Source of the DNA: QHCE01 sp041743105
Lineage (GTDB): Bacteria > Actinomycetota > Actinomycetes > Mycobacteriales > QHCE01
NCBI GenBank assembly: GCA_041743105.1
Contig: JBGTNI010000033.1
Coordinates: forward strand, 1-53,839
Direction of reading: 5' to 3'
Length of the DNA: 53,839 bases
In this document: positions 32,020-40,261 of the stretch, piece after piece
Layout of the letters: each line of letters starts with the position of its first letter
Position numbering within the stretch: position 1 is the stretch's first letter
Translations under genes and position numbers: made by a program
Notes under the pieces: generated by a model
What the model was told of the DNA's origin: nothing
The model's database searches: none
Seen by the model: only the letters and a program-made list of their open reading frames with translations

Positions 32020-33357
32020 ATGCCCGCTGCGTTGCCCGATGGCGAACCTGTGCCTGTCAATGGTGCTCTACCCGAGTCAGCGCTGCGGGCGCTACGTCGT
32101 GATTGTGGACGCTGTGCAGCACAACCCCAGCCCACCGATCGGTTCGGCGTGTACGTGCACGTTCCCTACTGTGCTACGCGTTGCGGCTATTGCGATTTCA
32201 ACACCTATACCCCGGGCGAGCTGGGCATCTCTGCGGAGCAGCGAATGGGCACCGTCGCGGGACGGGGTATAGGTGCCGTGTCCGGAGCGTCCCGTGCGGG
32301 CTCGGACATTGACTCCTACCTGGCGGCGGTGCTCTCCGAGATCGAGCACGCTGCGGCGGTCCTCGACCCGTCCGGCGCGGCCGAGGTACCCATGGTTGAC
32401 ACGGTGTTCTTCGGGGGTGGGACGCCGACGTTGCTTCCAGTTGAACACCTTGCGGCGATTGTGCGCAAGCTCGACAGTGTCTTCGGGCTGGCTCCTGACG
32501 CGGAGCTGTCGACCGAGGCCAATCCCGAGTCGGTGGACCCGGCGAGCCTTGCCGCGCTGGTCGAGGCCGGTTTCACCCGCATCTCGTTGGGTATGCAGTC
32601 GGCGGTAGCCACAGTGTTGACCGCTCTCGATCGGCGTCACACCCCAGGTCGCGTTGTTGCCGCGGTGGCGCAAGCGCGGGCGGCGGGATTTTCACACGTG
32701 AACCTCGATCTCATCTACGGCACCCCCACCGAAACCGAAGCCGACTGGCGCGCATCGCTGCGAACCGCTGTGGCCACCGGCGTGGACCATGTCTCGGCGT
32801 ATGCGCTCACCGTGGAGCCGGGGACGCAGCTGGCGCGCCGTGTAAGCAAGGGTTTGTTGGCGCCGCCCGATGACGACGTGCTTGCCGACCGTTATCGGGT
32901 GGCCGAACAGATGTTGGGTGAGGCGCGGCTGCAATGGTACGAGATTTCGAACTGGGCCCGCTCTCCGGCGGACCGCTGCCGGCACAACCAGCTGTACTGG
33001 CGCGGTGGGCATTGGTGGGGGTTCGGCCCAGGTGCACACAGCCATGTGGGCGGGGTTCGATGGTGGAATGTGAAGCACCCGGCGGCGTACGCGGCCCGGC
33101 TATCTGCCCGAGTCTCGCCGGCGCACGCCCGTGAGCAGCTCACGATCTCACAGCGCCGCACCGAAGACCTCATGCTACGGCTGCGTTTGGTCGAAGGCTT
33201 TCCGCTGGCCGAACTCGACGATCGCGGCCGGCGTGGTGCGCAAAGCGCGGTGATCGACGGGCTGCTCGATCGCGCCGCCCACGACGCGGGCCGTGCCCGC
33301 CTCACCCTGCGCGGTCGCTTACTGGCCGACACCGTGCTCGCGCAGCTGGCCCCCTAG
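32020..33357 (+). CDS. hemW: HemW, radical SAM heme chaperone
   Basis: A 445-residue protein related to oxygen-independent coproporphyrinogen III oxidase. It starts with the cluster motif YVHVPYCATRCGYCDFNTY (C-x3-C-x2-C). Further blocks are VFFGGGTPTLL, LSTEANPESVDP, RISLGMQSA, VNLDLIYGTPTET and WYEISNWAR...RHNQLYWRGG, plus the HemN C-terminal domain. In known HemW the Cys-x3-Cys-x2-Cys motif without the extra Cys means heme binding and insertion rather than the oxidase reaction. ATG 32020 is chosen; the frame is open back to 31837, but there it would overlap the divergent hydratase. A family B repeat and the DUF4870 gene lie downstream. Confidence 0.94.
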   Translation: MPAALPDGEPVPVNGALPESALRALRRDCGRCAAQPQPTDRFGVYVHVPYCATRCGYCDFNTYTPGELGISAEQRMGTVAGRGIGAVSGASRAGSDIDSYLAAVLSEIEHAAAVLDPSGAAEVPMVDTVFFGGGTPTLLPVEHLAAIVRKLDSVFGLAPDAELSTEANPESVDPASLAALVEAGFTRISLGMQSAVATVLTALDRRHTPGRVVAAVAQARAAGFSHVNLDLIYGTPTETEADWRASLRTAVATGVDHVSAYALTVEPGTQLARRVSKGLLAPPDDDVLADRYRVAEQMLGEARLQWYEISNWARSPADRCRHNQLYWRGGHWWGFGPGAHSHVGGVRWWNVKHPAAYAARLSARVSPAHAREQLTISQRRTEDLMLRLRLVEGFPLAELDDRGRRGAQSAVIDGLLDRAAHDAGRARLTLRGRLLADTVLAQLAP

Positions 33358-33433
33358 TTCGGCCAAATTCTCAAATACGATTGAAGCCTGGCCAACTGGA
33401 ATGGGGAGCGGAGCGCGGAATGGCGTGGATGAG

Positions 33434-33489
33434 CTGCAAGGCCGAGGAGGAGTCGCGTAGTGGGCTACGCGGGACGACGAGAACGCCGC
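33434..33489 (-). repeat. Terminator-like repeat, family B, copy 1
   Basis: Read on the minus strand, it runs from CGGCGTTCTCGTCG to CGGCCTTGCAG, matching the copies at 37324-37398 and 49531-49591. The centre is a perfect CGCGTAG-N4-CTACGCG hairpin. It lies downstream of the leftward DUF4870 gene, in sense orientation for that gene. Confidence 0.7.
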
Positions 33490-33532
33490 TGATCGCCGCG
33501 CCAACCGCGATACGCGCTGCTTACAACACGCG

Positions 33533-33907
33533 TCACTGAATAACCCGGAAGCTCACGGGATATCTGTACAAGATCCCGCGTGCGGCATTGCGCCCACCGA
33601 TGATGGCGAATACGAACGCGAATCCGCCTGACAGCAGCGCCGAGAACCCGAATAGCAGGCCCACGCAGGTCCAGGACGTCATCAGGCCCGCAATGATTCC
33701 GAGTGTGGTGAACAAGCCCCAGGTGAGCTGGAAGTTGACCGACTCCACGGCATGCGCTCGCACCACTGGCGAAGCTCCTTTGAGGAACAGCGTGAGTAGC
33801 CCCGCCAACGCACCGCATGTTCCTATGGTGAGCACCAAGGCTACGGCAGCGCCGTAGTGAGCGATCAAGCTCCAACGCTGATCTTCGGAGGTGATGAGTT
33901 CAGTCAT
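33533..33907 (-). CDS. DUF4870 membrane protein (Tic20-like)
   Basis: A 124-residue membrane protein with the DUF4870 pattern: RWSLIAHYGAAVAL, a helix ending GLLTLFLKG, the conserved AHAVESVNFQLTWGLF, and two further helices, GIIAGLMTSWTCVGLLFGFS and GGFAFVFAIIGGRNAARG, before a Tyr-Arg end. It has three to four membrane segments. The ATG at 33907 begins a typical N-terminus (MTELITSEDQRW); the frame is open upstream to 34042 but without homology. It is divergent from hrcA. Function unknown. Confidence 0.86.
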   Translation of the reverse strand: MTELITSEDQRWSLIAHYGAAVALVLTIGTCGALAGLLTLFLKGASPVVRAHAVESVNFQLTWGLFTTLGIIAGLMTSWTCVGLLFGFSALLSGGFAFVFAIIGGRNAARGILYRYPVSFRVIQ

Positions 33908-33944
33908 GCGCGCTAGCCTACGGAAGAATGCTCTCGACGTATGC

Positions 33945-33971
33945 TTGGCACTCGACACTATCGAGTGCGCT
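33945..33971. promoter_or_regulatory. CIRCE element (HrcA operator)
   Basis: TTGGCACTC-N9-GAGTGCGCT matches the CIRCE consensus TTAGCACTC-N9-GAGTGCTAA at 14 of 18 arm positions with the exact 9-base spacer. It lies 120 bases upstream of hrcA, the gene for the CIRCE-binding repressor, so autoregulation of the hrcA-dnaJ unit is expected. Confidence 0.8.
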
Positions 33972-33976
33972 GAGCT

Positions 33977-34062
33977 GATCGCTACCAAGCCAACGCGGAA
34001 GTAGCAAATCGGCAGGTCAAAACGCTGTATGTGCCTAGCCACTTTCGTGTTGATTGGTAAGC
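33977..34062 (+). repeat. Dispersed hairpin repeat, family A, copy 2
   Basis: The most diverged copy. The outer arms are now TACCAA (33983-33988) and TTGGTA (34054-34059) instead of ACTAA/TTAGT, a compensatory change. The inner GCAG/CTGT is kept. It lies between the CIRCE and the hrcA start, so it would form a hairpin in the hrcA leader. Confidence 0.7.
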
Positions 34063-34090
34063 CCTGAACTACGACACCGAGGGAGGTTGC

Positions 34091-35113
34091 ATGTCGTTAG
34101 ATGATCGGAAACTCGACGTCTTGAAAGCCATCGTGGAGGATTACGTCTCCACCAACGAGCCCGTGGGTAGTAAGGCGCTGGCGGCTCGGCACCATCTTGG
34201 GGTGTCGTCGGCCACGGTCCGCAACGACATGGCGGCCTTGGAGGACGAGGGTTACATCTCCCAGCCTCATACCAGTGCGGGTCGGATTCCAACCGACAAA
34301 GGCTATCGGTTGTTTGTGGATCGGCTCTCCACTGTGAAACCGCTGTCAGGTGCGGAGCGCCGGGCGATCAGCCAATTTCTGCAAGGTGCCGTGGACCTCG
34401 ACGATGTGGTGGCGCGCACCGTACGCACGCTCGCGCAGCTCACCCGTCAAGTGGCGGTGGTGCAATATCCGAGCCTGACCCGCAGCAACGTTCGGCACGT
34501 GGAGTTGGTGCCACTGTTGCCGCAGCGGTTGCTGGTGGTGTTAATCACCGATACCGGGCGCGTCGAGCAGCGGACCGTGGAGTCCGACGAGCCGTTGCAG
34601 CCAGCAGAGGTCAGCGTGCTGCGCGACGCGATCAATGCCGCGCTGGCAGGCCAACCACTAGCCAATACGCCGATAGCGGTGGAGCCCTTGGTAGTCGAGA
34701 TGCCCCCGCAACTGCGACGGACCATGGCCGCATTGACAGCAGTTATTGTCGAGACGGTGCTAGAGAAGCCGGAAGAGCGCGTTATGCTAGCCGGTACGGC
34801 CAACCTCACCCGCGACTCGTGGCAGCTGGGGAGTTCGGTGTATCCGATTCTGGAGGCCCTCGAGGAGCACGTGGTGCTGCTGAAACTGCTCGGGGAGCTC
34901 AACGAGCCCAGCGCGCTGTGTATCCGCATTGGCGAGGAAAATCATGTCGAGGGCCTACGCGAAACGTCGGTAGTTAGTACCGGCTATGGTTCTGGAAACA
35001 CCGTTTACGCTGGGCTCGGAGTGCTTGGTCCCACCCGGATGGATTATCCCGGCACGATCAGCGCGGTACGCGCGGTCGCGCGGTACGTGGGTCAGGTGTT
35101 GGCGGACGACTAG
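34091..35113 (+). CDS. hrcA: Heat-inducible transcription repressor HrcA
   Basis: A 340-residue repressor of heat-shock genes. The N-terminal winged helix has LKAIVEDYVSTNEPVGSKAL and GVSSATVRNDMAALEDEGYI, followed by QPHTSAGRIPTDKGYRLFVD, the family signature. GAF-like dimerisation and insertion domains follow, ending with the conserved VVSTGYG... and LGVLGPTRMDYPGTISAVRA. ATG 34091 has GGGAGG six bases upstream. A CIRCE and a family A hairpin precede it. A MITE starts at the base after its stop codon, separating it from dnaJ. Confidence 0.97.
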   Translation: MSLDDRKLDVLKAIVEDYVSTNEPVGSKALAARHHLGVSSATVRNDMAALEDEGYISQPHTSAGRIPTDKGYRLFVDRLSTVKPLSGAERRAISQFLQGAVDLDDVVARTVRTLAQLTRQVAVVQYPSLTRSNVRHVELVPLLPQRLLVVLITDTGRVEQRTVESDEPLQPAEVSVLRDAINAALAGQPLANTPIAVEPLVVEMPPQLRRTMAALTAVIVETVLEKPEERVMLAGTANLTRDSWQLGSSVYPILEALEEHVVLLKLLGELNEPSALCIRIGEENHVEGLRETSVVSTGYGSGNTVYAGLGVLGPTRMDYPGTISAVRAVARYVGQVLADD

Positions 35114-35288
35114 GAGTGTCCGGTAATTGATCGTTCGTAGTGAGGCACTGAAGTTAGGGGTGCTGGTCTGGTCGAGGTTGGCTAGGCGGAGGGGAGTTCA
35201 TACTGAATAGTATGAACGACGACGACAACGCAGCCAGGCGAAGTGCCAGGGAGCGCTGCAGTAGAACAGCATCAATTACCGGACACTC
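35114..35288. mobile_element. MITE-like element between hrcA and dnaJ
   Basis: Perfect 18-bp terminal inverted repeats, GAGTGTCCGGTAATTGAT at 35114-35131 and its complement at 35271-35288, bound a 175-bp non-coding element. The ends resemble those of actinobacterial IS256-like elements. An internal perfect hairpin, GTTCATACT-N4-AGTATGAAC, lies at 35196-35217. No target duplication is evident. It begins right after the hrcA stop. Confidence 0.88.
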
Positions 35289-35333
35289 TAAGCGACAACT
35301 GTGGTGCAAACGACATAAGTGACGAGTGAGGCT

Positions 35334-36476
35334 ATGAGCACAGCGGCCAAGGATTATTACAGCCTTCTGGAAGTGCAGCGCGATGCGACGCCTGAAGAGA
35401 TCAAGCGCGCCTATCGCAAGCTCGCGCGCCGGCTGCACCCCGATGTGAACCCCGATCCGCAGGCCAAAGAGCGGTTCGCGGAGATCTCCACGGCCTATGA
35501 AGTGCTTTCCGACCCAGCCAAGCGCGAGATCGTCGACTTAGGCGGCGACCCCTTGTCGCAGACGGGCATGAACGGCGATGCGGGTGCCGGGCCGTTCGGC
35601 ATGGGTTTCCAAGACATCATGGACACCTTTTTCGGTGGGGGCGGTGCTCGCCCCCACGGTCCACGCTCACGCACCAGGGCAGGTGCCGACGCGCTGATCA
35701 AGCTCGACCTAGACATGGTTGAGACCTCGTTCGGCGTTAACCGCGAGATTGCGGTGGACACCGCCGTGGTCTGCGCCGTATGTGAGGGCGCGGGCACGGC
35801 CCCTGGAACTCATCCCCACACGTGCGACACGTGTGGGGGGCGTGGTGAAATCCAGAGTGTGCAGCGCTCACTGCTGGGCCAGGTGATCACCGCCCGGCCG
35901 TGTGCGGCCTGTCAGAGCTTCGGCACGATCATCGCTCACCCGTGTCAGACCTGTGGCGGCGACGGTCGGGTGAGAGAGCGGCGAACGCTTCGGGTGAAGG
36001 TGCCGGCCGGCGTTGAAGACGGGATGCGTATTCGACTCGCAGGTGAGAGCGAAGTTGGCCCTGGCGGTGGCCCACCCGGAGATCTGTACGTCGAAGTGCA
36101 GCAGCGTCCTCACGACGTGTTCACCCGCAAGGGAGATGACCTGCATTGCCGGGTATCGCTGCCGATGACCGCCGCCGCGTTAGGAGCTCGGGTGACGCTG
36201 AAGACCCTAGACGGCGAGGAAGCCATCGACATCAAGGCCGGAACGCAATCCGGTGCCGTCGTGCGGGTGCGAGCCCGCGGCGTGCCACATTTACGTAGCA
36301 CGGGGCGGGGCGACCTGCATGTGCACTTAGAGGTTAAAACGCCGACCAAGCTGGACGGCGAACAGGAGAAGCTGATCAGGGAGCTGGCGCGGCTACGAGA
36401 TGAGGAGCACCCCGAACCGATCCGGCAATCGGGTGGCTTCCTGTCGAAAATGCGTGATGCTCTCAATGGCCACTAG
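35334..36476 (+). CDS. dnaJ: Chaperone DnaJ (DnaJ2 type)
   Basis: A 380-residue Hsp40 co-chaperone that stimulates DnaK. The J domain (residues 6-70) has the HPD motif in ARRLHPDVNPD. A Gly/Phe region follows (GAGPFGMGFQDIMDTFFGGG). The zinc domain has CAVCEGAG, CDTCGGRG, CAACQSFG and CQTCGGDG; the third repeat lacks the usual Gly at position six. C-terminal peptide-binding domains follow. ATG 35334 was chosen by homology over the upstream ATG at 35319. It is normally co-transcribed with hrcA, but a MITE now lies between. The 3' end overlaps rsmE by 11 bases. Confidence 0.96.
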   Translation: MSTAAKDYYSLLEVQRDATPEEIKRAYRKLARRLHPDVNPDPQAKERFAEISTAYEVLSDPAKREIVDLGGDPLSQTGMNGDAGAGPFGMGFQDIMDTFFGGGGARPHGPRSRTRAGADALIKLDLDMVETSFGVNREIAVDTAVVCAVCEGAGTAPGTHPHTCDTCGGRGEIQSVQRSLLGQVITARPCAACQSFGTIIAHPCQTCGGDGRVRERRTLRVKVPAGVEDGMRIRLAGESEVGPGGGPPGDLYVEVQQRPHDVFTRKGDDLHCRVSLPMTAAALGARVTLKTLDGEEAIDIKAGTQSGAVVRVRARGVPHLRSTGRGDLHVHLEVKTPTKLDGEQEKLIRELARLRDEEHPEPIRQSGGFLSKMRDALNGH

Positions 36477-37275
36477 CACTGAGGCCACCAGCACGGGGAT
36501 CACCAGCACCGGGAGTAGCAGGCCGGTGTTTTTTGCTGACCCGGTACCCCCAACCGGAGAAGCACTGCTCGACGGTCCCGAAGGCCGCCATGCCGCACGC
36601 GTGCGTCGGCTACGGGCCGGTGAGGCGCTAATACTCACAGACGGGCGGGGCCGGCACGCCGAGGCCACCGTGACAGTTGCCGAACGGGATGCGCTACGAC
36701 TTCACGTCGGTCGGACGCAGACGGCTACGCGGCCGTCACCGCGATTGGTTGCCGTGCAAGCCGTGGCGAAAGGAGACCGCGGCGAACGTGCCGTGGAGCT
36801 GCTTACCGAACTCGGTGTGGATGAGATTGTGCCGTGGGCGGCACAGCGTTGCATAGTGAAATGGGACGACACCAGCAAGGATGGCGGTCAGAATAAGACT
36901 CGTAACGCCCACGATCGTTGGTCCTCGGTCGCGCGGGAAGCAGCAAAGCAATCCCGCCGGATGTACTTCCCGACGGTTGCGCCGCTGGCTGGCACCGTCG
37001 ATGTCGTGCGGCGGTTCTCCGGCAGCGCTGCGGTGATGGTGCTGCACTCCTCGGCCGAACATCGGCTTGCTAACTATTCGTTTCCCCGTAGCGGCGATGT
37101 CGTCATTGTGATCGGACCGGAGGGGGGCATCACCTCCGATGAGCTTGCCGCCTTCACCGCGGCCGGCGCGGTAGCGGTTCGGTTGGGTGACGGTGTGCTT
37201 CGTACCTCCACGGCGGGAGCGGCGGCGCTTGCCGCGATCTGTGCGAATACCCGGTGGCGAGGTTCGACGTCATAA
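36466..37275 (+). CDS. rsmE: 16S rRNA (uracil1498-N3)-methyltransferase RsmE
   Basis: A 269-residue SPOUT-class methyltransferase that modifies U1498 of 16S rRNA with SAM. The N-terminal PUA-like domain has GPEGRHAARVRRLRAGE. The knotted SAM-binding C-terminal part has the signature VVIVIGPEGGITSDELAAF and VRLGDGVLRTSTAGAAALA. The start is at ATG 36466 within the dnaJ end (overlap of 11 bases); ATG 36457 is also possible. The first 20 residues are a low-complexity Thr/Ser/Gly run (ATSTEATSTGITSTG) not usual in the family. A strong structured region follows directly. Confidence 0.94.
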   Translation: MATSTEATSTGITSTGSSRPVFFADPVPPTGEALLDGPEGRHAARVRRLRAGEALILTDGRGRHAEATVTVAERDALRLHVGRTQTATRPSPRLVAVQAVAKGDRGERAVELLTELGVDEIVPWAAQRCIVKWDDTSKDGGQNKTRNAHDRWSSVAREAAKQSRRMYFPTVAPLAGTVDVVRRFSGSAAVMVLHSSAEHRLANYSFPRSGDVVIVIGPEGGITSDELAAFTAAGAVAVRLGDGVLRTSTAGAAALAAICANTRWRGSTS

Positions 37276-37352
37276 GCGGCTCACCTGCCCGGTGACGACT
37301 AAGAGGCTCCGGCAAATGAGACGCTGCCGGTGTTCCGATGTTCATGAGCCGC
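37276..37352 (+). terminator. Structured 3' region after rsmE
   Basis: GCGGCTCA (37276-37283), starting at the first base after the rsmE stop, pairs with TGAGCCGC (37345-37352). Inside, CCGGCA (37309-37314) pairs with TGCCGG (37325-37330). It probably terminates rsmE. It overlaps the start of family B repeat copy 2. Confidence 0.6.
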
Positions 37353-37398
37353 CTTGCTCCACGTTCGTCGTAGGCGGCGGCTCCTGCGGCCTTGGCAG
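37324..37398 (+). repeat. Terminator-like repeat, family B, copy 2
   Basis: It runs from CTGCCGGTGTTC to GGCCTTGGCAG and shares GGCGGCTCCTGCGGCCTTGG-like sequence with the copy after aroG, with a single change (G for T) over about 26 bases. The ends CTGCC/GGCAG pair, and GCCGCC/GGCGGC pair inside. It lies downstream of rsmE in sense orientation. Confidence 0.7.
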
Positions 37399-37441
37399 CC
37401 CCTCATGTGCCGGGCTCTGTAAGAGCGCTCTATGCCGAAAC

Positions 37442-38809
37442 TCAAGCAGTGTCGTTGATCGCGCGTTGAAACACCGCGGCGCGGTGTGCGTGATCGGTGA
37501 ACCTTCCATAGCTCGGCGCAGCCGGTGACAGCAGCACAATTCCGTCGCGGGGGGTCAGCGCCCGCGCTCTAGCCACGGCTTCTTCGAGATCGGGTACCAC
37601 CTCGACGTGGATACCTGGTACGCCGCGTAGCAAGGCGGCGATCCGAGGTCCGTTGTCCGGGATCGTCAGTACGGTTGTGGGGGCGGTTCGGGTGTTCGCT
37701 ATGTAATCGCTGAGCACCATGTAGTCCACTCCCCGGTCGGTCCCGCCGACGATCAGCGTGACCGGGCAGCTGTCGAATGATTCCAGCGCGGCGACCGTGG
37801 ATTGCGGAGCCGTGGAGAGGCTGTCGTTGACGAAAGTGAGCTTCCCAGCCGGATCGGGGATGTTCTGTAGTCGGTGCGCTAGGCCTCGGAAGGTTTTCAC
37901 GGCCGTCGCGATTCGTTCTTGTTCCTGGACACAATCGATGCCCAGTTCTTTGAGGAGCGCCAGCACGACGCACAGGTTCCGCGCGTTGTGCTGGCCGAGT
38001 AAAGGCAATGTCTCCCGCGGAAACAGCGGGGTCTGACCTTGGTAAAAGTAATCTCCGCCGCCGGGGTAGTCACCGGTATGGCAAGAGTCCGCTGAGCCGG
38101 CCTTAGTAACCGGCACCCCTAAATTGGCGTTATCTATCCACGAGACGAGTCGTTCGTCGAGCGCGTTGATCACAATGGCGCGTGGCTTATGGGCGATGAG
38201 GTTGAGCTTGTCCTGGTAGTACTGCTTTTCGCTGCCATGCCAGTCGAGATGCTCAGGAAACAGGCTAGTTACCACTGCCCAGCGTGGCGAGTTTTCTAGG
38301 CTCTGGCATTGCTGGCTGGACAGTTCGACCACGTGCAACGCTGCCTCTGGGGTGCCCAACAACGGCGTGCCGATGTTCCCCGCGAAGTTGACGTCGAAAC
38401 CCAGGGCTTTGAGCAGGTGATGGATGAGAGCCGACGTGGTGCTCTTCCCCTTGGTGCCGGTGACGGCGATTGTGTGATCACCGTGCTCGGCCATCCATAA
38501 CGCCGTTCCGCTGGTGACGTGAACCCCGCGTTCGCAAAGAGCTGTCAACCATGGATGAACCCGTGGCACTCCCGGAGACTTCACCACTACATCGGCTGTG
38601 GCTAACGCGGTAAACCCGGCTTCGCCGATGTGTAGTGGGACGGCTGGTCCTACTGCCTCTTGCCATCCTGCGATGTCACGCCCCGAGTTCTCGTCCACTG
38701 CTACCAGCGATGACGCACCAACCGCGGCGAGCACGCGAGCTGCGCTGGTACCTTCTCGCCCGGTTCCCCAGATTGCGACGCGACGCCCCGCCAGGTCGCC
38801 TACACGCAT
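37442..38809 (-). CDS. murD2: MurD2: UDP-MurNAc-L-Ala--L-Glu ligase
   Basis: A 455-residue Mur ligase. The N-terminal domain has VAIWGTGREGTSAARVLAAV, the ATP loop is VTGTKGKSTTSALIHHLL, then GNIGTPLL, VVELSSQQC, SLFPEHLDWHGS, LLGQHNARN, FVNDSLSTAP and VGGTDRGVDY. It resembles MurD, but its partner is the downstream-overlapping murL. In Xanthomonas, MurD2 adds L-Glu instead of D-Glu and MurL then epimerises it in the nucleotide. The start overlaps the murL stop by 10 bases on the same strand (murL is upstream in transcription), so translation is coupled. The pair implies D-Glu production without glutamate racemase. Confidence 0.9.
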   Translation of the reverse strand: MRVGDLAGRRVAIWGTGREGTSAARVLAAVGASSLVAVDENSGRDIAGWQEAVGPAVPLHIGEAGFTALATADVVVKSPGVPRVHPWLTALCERGVHVTSGTALWMAEHGDHTIAVTGTKGKSTTSALIHHLLKALGFDVNFAGNIGTPLLGTPEAALHVVELSSQQCQSLENSPRWAVVTSLFPEHLDWHGSEKQYYQDKLNLIAHKPRAIVINALDERLVSWIDNANLGVPVTKAGSADSCHTGDYPGGGDYFYQGQTPLFPRETLPLLGQHNARNLCVVLALLKELGIDCVQEQERIATAVKTFRGLAHRLQNIPDPAGKLTFVNDSLSTAPQSTVAALESFDSCPVTLIVGGTDRGVDYMVLSDYIANTRTAPTTVLTIPDNGPRIAALLRGVPGIHVEVVPDLEEAVARARALTPRDGIVLLSPAAPSYGRFTDHAHRAAVFQRAINDTA

Positions 38810-40170
38810 TCGAGTATCTTCGCGTACTCGCCGGGGATGAAGTGCGCTCCACTAGGCGTAAAGATCTCGGTGCTCAGCTCTGGCGTTGGCAGCTTCTGGG
38901 GTGGGATTTCGGAGATCAACTGTTTAACCACCGGTTCTTCTCCCCAGGCGGTGCTGTTAGCGGCTAGCTGCAGCGCGACGAGTGACTCGGAAATCTCGCC
39001 AACACAATCGAAAGGTTTCTGGCCGACCAAGCCGGTCAGCTCGCGGTATCCCGGCAGCTGAAGTACGTCGTCGAGCAAATTTTTCCCGAAGATGGCTGTC
39101 AGGCGATCCTTGGTCATGAACGGTGCTAGCGCGAGAAAGACGAAACGGCACTTCGGACAATCCCCACACCACGCCGTCGCCGGGTTCTCCAGTTTGAATA
39201 CGGCGTTACAACTGGTGAAGGCGGCGTCGTACCCGGTGGTCTTGGCGAAAATTTTGGCGATGTGAAGTTCGGAAAGTGGGCGGAGGAGCGAAAAATACCT
39301 GGCCCCGGTGCCTAGCTGCGTTGCCAGTACGTCAGCAAGTTCTCGTTCCGCGGTCAAACTCTTGGACCATTGATGGTTAATCTCTTGACCGCGCCAGGTG
39401 AGATTCGCCGACGATGCCGATCTCTCGTTGGACATCACTACTGGACCCAAGCCGTGGAGTACCGATGTCCCGACAGCGATGAGTGAGTTTATTGCGGTCA
39501 CCGGGATGTGGCCGTTATAGGCGCCCCGCCTGTTTAGTTCAAAAAGCTGCTTGTCGATGGTTCGCTTGGCGCTTAGCGCGGGCGTTCCAGATACGTCGAT
39601 CACTTCCCGCATTACACGGTTGGGGTTTACCGAGAACAGCGTTGGTGAGACGTTGACCTGTCGCAACAGCTCTAGGGAGACAATCGAGTCTTTTCCGCCG
39701 CCCACCGCGACGAGAGGGGTGTCCAGGGCGGACGGGAGTTCCAACGGTGGTTGGTCGGCCGGGCCTAGCGAGACAAGCTCCGGCCGCAAAGCCCGCGGCA
39801 GGTTGTTGGTGAAGGCGAACTCGCCTAGCCCGTGCGCATACAGGTTCCGGAGATACCCCTCGATCCCCGCTGGGAAGGGGACGGACAGTATCTCGATACG
39901 CTGCGGCGCTGCCACTTTGTAGTAGCTAATGCCAGCTATCAAATACAACAGCTCGACTACACGTCGGAATGCCTCCAGCGCTTGCGAACTGGGACGGGAG
40001 GACGGAGGCGGGAACTCGACGGTCTCAACAAATCGCAGGCTGTCGTTTTTACCAGCCAATTCGTATTCAAAAACAGCTTGATATTGGTCGAAGCGATACG
40101 AAAGGTAACGAAACACCCGATATTCTTCGGGCCAGTGGGTACTGGCAGAGCTCGGTCTTTCCGGTGTCAC
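38800..40170 (-). CDS. murL: MurL: UDP-MurNAc-L-Ala-L-Glu epimerase
   Basis: A 456-residue protein of the MurL family, which converts the terminal L-Glu of UDP-MurNAc-L-Ala-L-Glu to D-Glu using ATP and Mg. The PP-loop-like motif is LVAVGGGKDSIVSLELL near residues 147-163. Four Cys near the end (FTSCNAVF, then WCGDCPKCRFVFLAL) probably form a metal site. It starts with GTG 40170 and is first in the murL-murD2 pair. It was described in Xanthomonas and found in some actinobacteria, where it replaces MurI. The upstream divergent gene is a FAD oxidase. Confidence 0.9.
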   Translation of the reverse strand: MTPERPSSASTHWPEEYRVFRYLSYRFDQYQAVFEYELAGKNDSLRFVETVEFPPPSSRPSSQALEAFRRVVELLYLIAGISYYKVAAPQRIEILSVPFPAGIEGYLRNLYAHGLGEFAFTNNLPRALRPELVSLGPADQPPLELPSALDTPLVAVGGGKDSIVSLELLRQVNVSPTLFSVNPNRVMREVIDVSGTPALSAKRTIDKQLFELNRRGAYNGHIPVTAINSLIAVGTSVLHGLGPVVMSNERSASSANLTWRGQEINHQWSKSLTAERELADVLATQLGTGARYFSLLRPLSELHIAKIFAKTTGYDAAFTSCNAVFKLENPATAWCGDCPKCRFVFLALAPFMTKDRLTAIFGKNLLDDVLQLPGYRELTGLVGQKPFDCVGEISESLVALQLAANSTAWGEEPVVKQLISEIPPQKLPTPELSTEIFTPSGAHFIPGEYAKILECV

Positions 40171-40261
40171 ACGGACGCGCCTTTCGAGTAGTTTGCCCAG
40201 TCATGCCCTCGGCGTCCAAGATACCGTGAGCTGGCGGAGGTACGACGTGGCGGAGGTTTGA

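Noticed and set aside
35114..35288. Reading the 18-bp inverted ends as a transcription terminator of hrcA
   Set aside because: The arms are 139 bases apart and perfect, which fits transposon ends rather than a terminator. The internal hairpin at 35196-35217 may still terminate.
37276..37352. tRNA-like fold with an 8-bp closing stem after rsmE
   Set aside because: The closing stem is perfect, but there is no T-arm consensus (GTTCRANNC) and no proper anticodon arm. It fits a terminator better.
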